Shown in pieces: positions 41,501-50,500 of a DNA stretch of 64,000 nt. A program made the position numbers and the translations under genes. Position 1 is the stretch's first letter; every line of letters begins with the position of its first letter. A model generated the notes under the pieces. It was given only the letters and a program-made list of their open reading frames with translations, was not told the DNA's origin and did not search any database. Source of the DNA: Acanthaster planci (Eukaryota; Echinodermata; Asteroidea; Valvatida; Acanthasteridae); assembly GCF_001949145.1 (NCBI RefSeq), contig NW_019091370.1, positions 1,266,520 to 1,330,519 on the forward strand, given 5' to 3'.

Positions 41501-44500
41501 TCTGATGGATTCGATGATTTCAAAAAGTCACAAACAGAGGCTGTGTCTCTGCTGTCTATCTCTCGTCAATTCCGTTTGGAGTTTGTACCCAATTGATTGG
41601 CCCATGGCGGCGTCAATGCCACGCAGGGTCGCTGCAGTTGAAAGCAACATGGTCCCTAATCCAGGTGCTTTGCTGGGCAAATCAAATCCAATCTGCTTAG
41701 AAATTAATCTGGTCTTTGATTCTGTGGACTGCGGGGAGGGGAATAATGACAGTCATGTTGACGTGACAGTTTGTCCTCATAGGGGTCAGCGGGTGTTAAA
41801 TGTGTCATCTATTGTCCTTGTGACTTTGCTGGATTTTACGTCATGTGGATACCAGGTTTATGCAGAACTGGTATCATCAAATTGGTAACTTGACCTGTAT
41901 ATCACACATTTAATCTTTTTTTTTTATAAATCCATGTGATTGTGTCAAAATACACTGACATACCGGTGTATGTCAGTGTATATTGAAATTGCAGAAGTTG
42001 TCAATCTCTGTGTATTCATTGCTTTATCCCGTTCGTAAGTGTGACATCACTTTATTTTAAACCACGCCCACTGCACACTTGCAGTGCACATAGGGTTACA
42101 TGCATTGATCGCCGCTTACATGGAACCGGAAGTTAACACGCAACTTCAGTGATTGTCCACTGAGAGCCTGCAAATCTTGGCGCATCCGCCTTTGTGACGA
42201 AGTCACTTACGAACTGGATAGGGAAAAAACTTAGTATTTATGCCGCAGATTTAGGTACACTAAAACGCTTTTTTTATTTCATTAGTCCAACACAAGCAGA
42301 TTCAAAATGGCTACCCTTTTACTGTTTGTTGGAAATTTAGCGTCATCTCCAGCACTTTCTTATCTGCTTCTCTCTCTGCTTTTTAAATAGATTACAAGAA
42401 AGCCAGACAGGATATCAAGAAGAAGTCGTCCGATACTGTGAGACTGCAGAAGAAAGCCAGAAAAGGTACCGAATACACGAGAGTAAAGCTTTGAGTGTAT
42501 CATCAGTCAGGAACATACATGTATTTGTCTCAGGCCGTGAAGTTTGTTGCACATTTACAATAACTTCCATTTCTTCCACTGTTGGGGTCCGCACAAAAGC
42601 CAGCCGTTTCCAACACCAACAACTGGTGCTTTATAGAAATTTACATTTTTCACTTGTCAAGCATGGTCTGCCAGCTGTCTTAAAGATGTTATCACAGCAT
42701 ATGTATCAGAGTACAGAAACCAGACTGTATACTTTAAACCAATCACATTGCAGCATGTGAGTATGACTAGACCAACAGCCCTTGGGCAACAAATTGCCAT
42801 ATATCCTATTTCGAGACAGATATTAAAGGAAGTTGACAGTGCCTCGGGACATCACAGGTCAGGCAGTCATAGGTCAATCTCACATGTGTTTCCAAGCCAA
42901 CATCCTTTCCGTTTCATCAACTGATTTAAACTGGAAATAGCTCGCTGAGCAGAAGTAACCTTAGTTGAAACAGGTGTTAAAGATGTTGAACAGGGCATGT
43001 TGACTTTTACATGGCTACCTCTGATGTGGTTCAGAACATGAGCATGATGAATAAAGTGGACATGACTCAGAAAGAAAATCACTTAATCAATAAGGGGGGG
43101 GATGTACGAGCAGCGTACGCCCCACACTTCCTAGTCTCCGTGTGCGGTTTGCAGAAGTTGTGATTGAGGTTTGTGTGGGTAAGTATCCTGTGTCATCATC
43201 AATGTAGATCCACACATACTTAATTCTCAAAGGGCCACTCATCCAGCGTCCAGGGTAGGAGCCGATGATTGTGGGTACCGGGCTTGTTGCGGGAAGCAAG
43301 AAGAATGATGTATGAGCATCTGCGGCATCAGCCGACACGATTTCATGTATTGCTGCGGTGTGCCGTAACTCATGCTGCAACCAGCCAGTCGAGTCATGAT
43401 CATATTTTGAACCACTGCTTGCTAAGGGCCATTGCTCAAAATATACGACGTGTTTGATTTTTGCCATCTCTAGGCAGCTGCGTCATTGCCTCTCGTCATT
43501 GCAACTGATGTGTACTGTGTTGTTTCAAAGCCTTTTTAATCATGCAACGAGTATGGTCTTGTAGGCTGTTTACAAACTGAAGGCAAGAGAAATCAAAAGC
43601 CATATTTTAAACCTTTACTCTGTCTTAGGATTCTTACATATACATTGTATATATATCTGTTGAGACAATGGCTGAGGAGATATACAGTTGAATGTGGCTA
43701 TAAAAACCTCCTGATATACAGAATCTTTGGCTATACATATACTTAACATTTTGCTCTGAATTTTACATCACGTTGCTGGAACAATGCCAATTTTTTTTTG
43801 TTCTGAAATGCATCTCATGACATCAGTGTTTTCCTCGTTCTTAAATCCTGCTTGACTGCCTCCATCAGGCAAGGAGGACTCGACAATAAAACACCACAAT
43901 GAAACACTAAGTATGAGGAAACTAAGCATTGACTATTCATGTTTCACTCATGTTTATTCATTGGCATGTGTCCATTTCAAACTGAGCCACTGCACGGGGT
44001 CTCTACTGGTTGTGGTCCCATTCATTCAGTTGTCCGCGCAATTTCATTCACTCTGTGTAATCGTTTGATTCATTCTGCTTGGTCGTTGCTGTTTGTGGCA
44101 GATTTGTTGAAACATTTTAAGGTGTTTGGCAGAAGGGGAGAGTGTCTTCTTGCCAAAAAATGCATCTCGGTTGCAATTGTCCTAAAGATTAGGGATTGGT
44201 TCACTCACACAAACCTACAATCATACCAGTACCTGAATGTAATGTAGCAGAAGTGTCTTCTATGGCCAACAACTGTTTGTGCACGTGGCGTGATGTTTGC
44301 ATAGAAATCAGTCCGCACACTCTACCAAAATGTCCCCTCACCTGTCTGCCATTTATGGGCCACAGAGTGCCCCCAGCAGATAGCACGCACACAGGAAAAG
44401 CTGTCAAAGGACCTTCCAGCTGACCGCTGTCCATACCCAGTAACCTCAACAGAAATCACCATGGTAATCCTTACAATGGGACAGTTCAGTGGGCAAACCG

Positions 44501-47500
44501 AATGAGGCATTTCTCTGTCGATTCAGTCGTGCCGTGAACATCGATGGTGAATTGTTTTTATTACGAACGATGGGACCGGAACCACCTGCCAATTCTGCAC
44601 AGCTGTAGGCACCCACTGGTTGGCCGTAGGAGTCCAAACAAAAGACGAAAGATAGTACAACCAACCTGTCTCTACCGACCGTTTATAAACCTAATGTTTG
44701 ATTGGGCTGAACTACTTTTCTGAACATGATACTTTCTGTTTTGCACCACTTCACGGAGTCTCTCTGTATTATGCTGTCTGTATTTGTAGAAAGTTTTTTT
44801 CTATCTATTTCTGTTTATTTGTTTTTGAAGCATGTTGTGAAAGTCTTGAAGCTCAACCTTTAGACATTATATCTCTTTATTTGGATCCTTTCAGCCAGTC
44901 TGTCATGTTGATTTGATTGTTGAGTTTCTAGAGGGCCACAAGTTGTCTGCATGCGGTTTGTGACAATGAATCCTTTCTTGTCTTCGAAATCAGCACTGTG
45001 GCATTTTAGCACCTCTTATTTTTTGTCACTTGTGGGGTCCAGTTTAAGCACTATACATGTATATATAACGGGTTTGCCCTTACCCAACGTACTCCCATTC
45101 GAGTGGTTAAGACATCTGCACTAGTAAGCAGGAGGTCGTGGGTTCGAGTCCCACCCGAGTAAGCTTGNNNNNNNNNNNNNNNNNNNNNNNNNNNNNNNNN
45201 NNNNNNNNNNNNNNNNNNNNNNNNNNNNNNNNNNNNNNNNNNNNNNNNNNNATATACGTTGGGTAAGGGCAAACCCGTTATATATAATTAACATCTCCCC
45301 AACGCAAAAATACATCTTGAAAACTATACATGTAGTTATGCAGAGTGAAATTGGTAAGCGCTCTGAGTTGGGCTTTGGTCTGTCAGTTTTAATAGTGTAC
45401 CTTACATGTGTGTTTACTTGTACACGTAGCTGTCTGCTTGAATGTCCTGCACTGCTGCAGTACACATGGGGTTGGTTGTGGGTTCCAGTCCCGTCTGGGT
45501 AGGCTTGAAGAATTTAATTGCGTCCAGTTACAGAGAGCTGAGTATAGAGTCCCATCACTTGGGCTGAGATCAGCGTCTCACAGGAATTAACATTTACCTT
45601 TATTCATCACCGCAGGTAAAGCAGACATCCAGTATCGATTGGACAGCGCCATGCACGATGTCAATGACATGTACCTGCTGTTGGAGGAGCAAGAGAAGAA
45701 CGCCGTCCGGGGAGGCATGATTGAGGAGAGGAGCCGCTTCTGCATGCTCATCAACTGCTTCAAACCAGTCGTGGTGAGCAAAAGCCGTGTCCCAATCACA
45801 TGGCTGCGGCTGGGAATGAGACTAAACCGGCAACCAGAATTAGAAGCCCTTACAATAGTGGCATCTCTTTGGATTATAGATTGGCTATGGATCCCAGGAG
45901 AAATCCTGGAAAAAAGTTGTAAAGGAAAGTCATCGAAAACCGGGAACCAGAATTAGAAGCCATTACAATACTATAGTGGCATATCTTTGGATTATAGGTA
46001 GGCTATGGTTCCCAGGAGAAATCTTGGAAAACCTAGAAAACTGTCGTAAAGGAAAGTCATTGAAACTTGGGGGAAAATGCGGTGTCCTGGAGTCCTGTTA
46101 GAGGAAGAATTTCGTTGAAAGTCATTGAAATCAAGATCATGTAAGGGTTCTTTTTAATGAGATAATGGAATGATGTGAATATACAGGCTCTCCTGGTAGT
46201 CTACAGTCGTGGCTGTGGCAGTCCTCCAGTTCAAAAACCCCAAACTATTTTAACTTTCCTCTGCAAACTGGTATTAAACGTCAGGCAAATTGTCACCTTT
46301 TGTTCCTGAAAGTCCTTGAAAAGCTATGGAATTTAGTTTTCAAATTTCTGCAAGAACCCTGATAGGCACTATGTTTTGATGTATCACTCGTCTGTTAGGA
46401 AAATAGGCATTATATTGGTGAAAAAATTTAAGGGTGCCTTTTTTTTTACATTGGGAAGATTGTTTTAATAAACCCCAAAGTGGCCATGGTGCCTTGCGAC
46501 TCAGTTGTTAGGTTGGGTCAGGTATAAGATTTAATAGTGATGGTTTTTGGAGACATGACCCACGTTACAAATCAGAAGTGCAGGTGTACTTCTCTTTCAC
46601 ATTTGTTTAGGATGAGGAGATATCGATGTTATCCGAGGTGACACGTCTCGAGTCAGTCCTCGGTGAACTGGTGGAGCACAGCAAGGACCCCTACATCTTG
46701 CCCCCCTCCAGCGAACAGGTCATCATGGACATTAAGGGTCAAGAGATCAAGTTGGCGTACCAGGTGTGTGAGAAACTGCCTCAAATTGCTACTCAGAGTT
46801 TTGAGTCCTCACTCAGTGTTGAGTCTTCATTCAGAGTGAGTCTTCACTCGGTGTTTGAGTCTTCAATCGGAGTTGGAGTCTTCACTCAGTTTGAGTCTTC
46901 ACTTTGGGTCAGATTTGAGTCTGGCTTGAGTTAGACTGTGAGTAACAAAATGTATTTCTCAAGCTGGACTCAAATAACAATGAATGGAAACCTGAACTAG
47001 CTCATGATTTGTGAAATTGAGTATTGTCCACATTGTAAAATACTTCCATGAGATGTCTTTGAGAATGTCTCCTGTTTGATCAAATATTTTCTCTTTATGT
47101 ATCTAATGAAGCTTTTATTTCGGTTCTCCACAGACACCCCCAGGTTCCCCCTCACCCTCGTCTGGTTCCCGGAAGTCTAGTATGTGCAGTCTGAGCAGCA
47201 TGACCAGCTCAGACTCGCGTTCCAGCAGCTCCACCAACTCCCACTCCCCCGGGGCCAACTTTGTCCGTCACCGCAGCCTATCGCAGCCCAACAGCGCCTA
47301 CCGCCTCTCCAGCGTCTCCTCTCAGGATTCTGGCTTCACCTCCCAGGACATGCTGTTCCCGGCCCAGCCTGGCACCCCACCTCAGACGGTGCCCGAAGAG
47401 ACGGCGCAGGTTGGTGGTAATCTTCAGGCTTTGTCCCTGGAGTTATGGCTGCGGTTGGAGATAGCGCACATGCGGTTGATACACACACATATAGTGCCAC

Positions 47501-50500
47501 TAGCCACAGCCAATAGGGTCGTATTTCTGTTAACAACTTTTTGGATAGATTTGAAACAACAAATTTTTGATACGTGTAGATTGAGATATTCCATGCAGTA
47601 GATAGAAGAAGGGATTAATTAAAGCTTCTAATTGAAATTTATGTACGAAATCTTCTTCCCTGACAAACAAACATCCACTTCCCACAATGCACTGAGAAAA
47701 TGGCCTTTCCATGGCAATCTGTCCGTAGTGCACTATATTGTGAACCACTTGAACTGATTTGGACACGGCCTTACTTTCAAGCGATGCACTTCTGTACATT
47801 ATTAACCTCAACCTTTTGGGCATTTTTTTTTCAAAGAACCTTCCTTCAGCTAAAAAGCCAAATCTGTTCAACTTTCAAACAGCTCTTTCTCTGAGCTTCT
47901 ACCTAATTAGGACATTAAGCCTGTTGCAAGGTTTCTGTGTTCGAGTCACATTCACAAAAGTCCATTACAATGTAGACATTGAAGTACTGGCTGAACAGAT
48001 CTTATTATGCAGTTCTGTAGAACGACTCCTGTAAGAATCTCTATCATCTTATTGCCATATTTTTTCTATTATCCATTGTTTTTTGTTCTCAATTTTTTTG
48101 ACAAAGATTTGCCTCAACCCTTATTGATACTATCCGCCCAAACCCAGCCACCTGTTTTTTTTTCCACCTGTAGCAACGACTCTTGCACTGTGCCTCCACC
48201 CCCTATGAGCTGGAGCACCAGTCTTCCAGCGAGTGCAGCACGCCCTCCTCCCCAACTCCACCCCCAACCGCCTCCCAGTTCACCATCCCGCCTTCCCAGG
48301 CACCGCCCCCGCCCAGCTGGCTAGTCAACTTCAGCCAGTCGGAGAAGCTGCAGCGGCCCAAGAGCATCCCCACCCCCCTGGTGCCGTCAGGGACCCGCCC
48401 CCCGCCGCCGCCAGTCGCCGATAAGCCCTTGGTGTCTCCCAAGCCCAAGACGGGCGATGCCAAGGCCGGCAGTACGCCCTTCGTGCCTGACTTCAACACG
48501 CCCCAGTCCAACCAAAGTAAGCTTCAACTCATAAAAACTTGTGGATTATGATTTCGTGATAAAAATATTTCAAGCGCTGTGTGGTGTTTATTTTCAAAAA
48601 GTCAGGCTACTTCTCGATTATCATCTCAACATTGTAAGGCCAGTTAGAAGAGTAAACTTGTGTTGTGTCTCTGTCCAATTCCTGCTTTTAGATCTGCAAT
48701 TTAGAAACAGGTTTTTGTCGGATGACCGTGGATTTTTTTTGCAGATGGAAGGGGTTTTGTTATGTAATAGATCATTTTCCAAGATCCTGTAGAGAGATGA
48801 AGACAGAGCAGAGACATTTCGTGCAGTATGGCGGAGTCACACGGACTGAGGCTGATAACTTACTGTATTGATGAATGGATGCTCAGATCCCGAAATGCAC
48901 TCAATGTGATCTGTTTATGTGTGGACCCACTGAGTTCGGTGTCTATTTTTTTTACTGAACTTAGAATTCTCTGGGTTTTTTTTCCACCAAAATTATATTG
49001 AAACAAATGAGGATCAAACTTTGTGTGGAAAATGGACAAGTAAGATCTAGAGAAACTAACTTCCCGCTTTGGGACCTTTTGGTGAAGAAATCAGTGGATG
49101 TGCTTGATAACTGCATTGACTCCTGTTTGCTTGACAGTCGTGCCTCGTCCCCTGTGTGCCAGTGGACAACCGTTGTCAAACGCTGACCTTTACAGACAGA
49201 GAAGCGCCACGCTACCGGCGAGAAGGCACACACACGTGAGTAGGGTAGTCACAAAAAACCAATATATGATATTGACAGTGGTCCAAACATAAGAACTCAA
49301 CTACATAATTTGCAAGAGGTTAATGTTAAAATTGCACCAGCACTGAATTCACTGTGAAATGATTTTCGTCTGCCATGCCGTCATTTTAGAGGCTTTCAAC
49401 TCGGGACAGATTCCATAAGAGTTAAGCCAAAAGGCACAGATGGAGACAAATCCAACATTTTGGGAAGCCCCACTCATTTCTGAATCAATTTACGAGCATG
49501 GAGACATTGCCCGAAACGCTTTGTATGAATTTCGTGTCGCTGTCACTATTTTGGCAGAGCTCAATGCCGTCAGCACTGTACTCCCTGGATTCCGACGGCA
49601 CAACCAGCAGCCATGGATCGCTCAGCACCTCCAGTGGCTACAGTACCCAGTCCACCACGGGGACCAACTCTGACGAAATGCTGACGTTGCAAGGTTTGTA
49701 CCTGACCACAGCTTGGCTTGACCTCAAGAGTTCCACGGTCTCTTGCACAGCATTGAACTAATCTCTGATGACGGAGGCGAGAGCTGTGAAATGGCATCGT
49801 CTGTAGGGGGCCCCAAAACAGCATTAGTAAGAACAAATTTGCAGTAGTATCCATAGGCGAGGGCCAATTTGCAGCAGTATCCATAGGCGAGGGCCAATTT
49901 GCAACAGTATCCATAGGCGAGGGCCAATTTGCAACAGTATCCATAGGCGAGGGCCAATTTGCAGTAGTATCCATAGGCGAGGGCCAATTTGCAGTAGTAT
50001 CCATAGGCGAGGGCCAATTTGCANCAGTATCCATAGGCAAGAGTGAATTTGCAATAGTATCCATAGGCGAGGGCCAATTTGCAGTAGTATCCATAGGCGA
50101 GGGCCAATTTGCAACACTATCCATAGGCGAGGGCCAATTTGCAACAGTATCCATAGGCGAGGGCCAATTTGCAACAGTATCCATAGGCGAGTGCCAATTT
50201 GCAACACTATCTATAGGCGAGGGCCAATTTGTAACACTATCCATAGGCAATGATGAATTTGCAGTAGTATCCATAGGCGAGGGCCAATTTGCAACAGTAG
50301 TATCCATAGGTGAGGGCCAATTTGCAACAGCATCTATAGGTGAGGGCCAATTTGCAGTACTATCCATATGCAATGACGAAGTTGCAGTAGTATCCATTGC
50401 CGAGGGCCATTTTGCAATATTTTTCACAGGGCATGGGATCCAACAGTGTCCATAGAGACGGGCCAATTTGCAATAGTATCCATGGGCAAGGGCCAGTTTC

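Larger units (their letters stand above)
39568..42390 (+). other. MTSS1-like intron 5 (about 2.8 kb)
   Basis: It contains a stretch, 39767-40352, that is open for 165 codons on the + strand and 187 on the - strand, with no family I recognise. It also contains a 14-bp perfect hairpin at 41950 and an inverted-repeat element at 42025-42220. Confidence 0.8.
42466..45615 (+). other. MTSS1-like intron 6 (about 3.1 kb)
   Basis: It holds the tRNA-like element with the N gap (45060-45286) and a second tRNA-like remnant (45474-45507). A 126-codon frame on the - strand at 43087-43467 has no recognisable family and no splice context. I treat it as chance. Confidence 0.8.

Noticed and set aside
43087-43467. 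126-codon - strand frame in intron 6
   Set aside because: No family resemblance, no exon signals; consistent with chance.
45089-45165. Functional tRNA gene
   Set aside because: Anticodon loop of 8 bases, acceptor stem only partly paired, and it sits inside an inverted-repeat element. A SINE-type relic is more likely.
45051-45465. Frames across the N gap encoding GWDSNPRPPAY / RTHDLLLTSADV-type peptides
   Set aside because: Known false translation of tRNA-like repeat sequence, and both run through unknown bases.
49831-50500. CRISPR-like array
   Set aside because: Units are contiguous 30-bp repeats with no unique spacers, in an intron of an animal gene.
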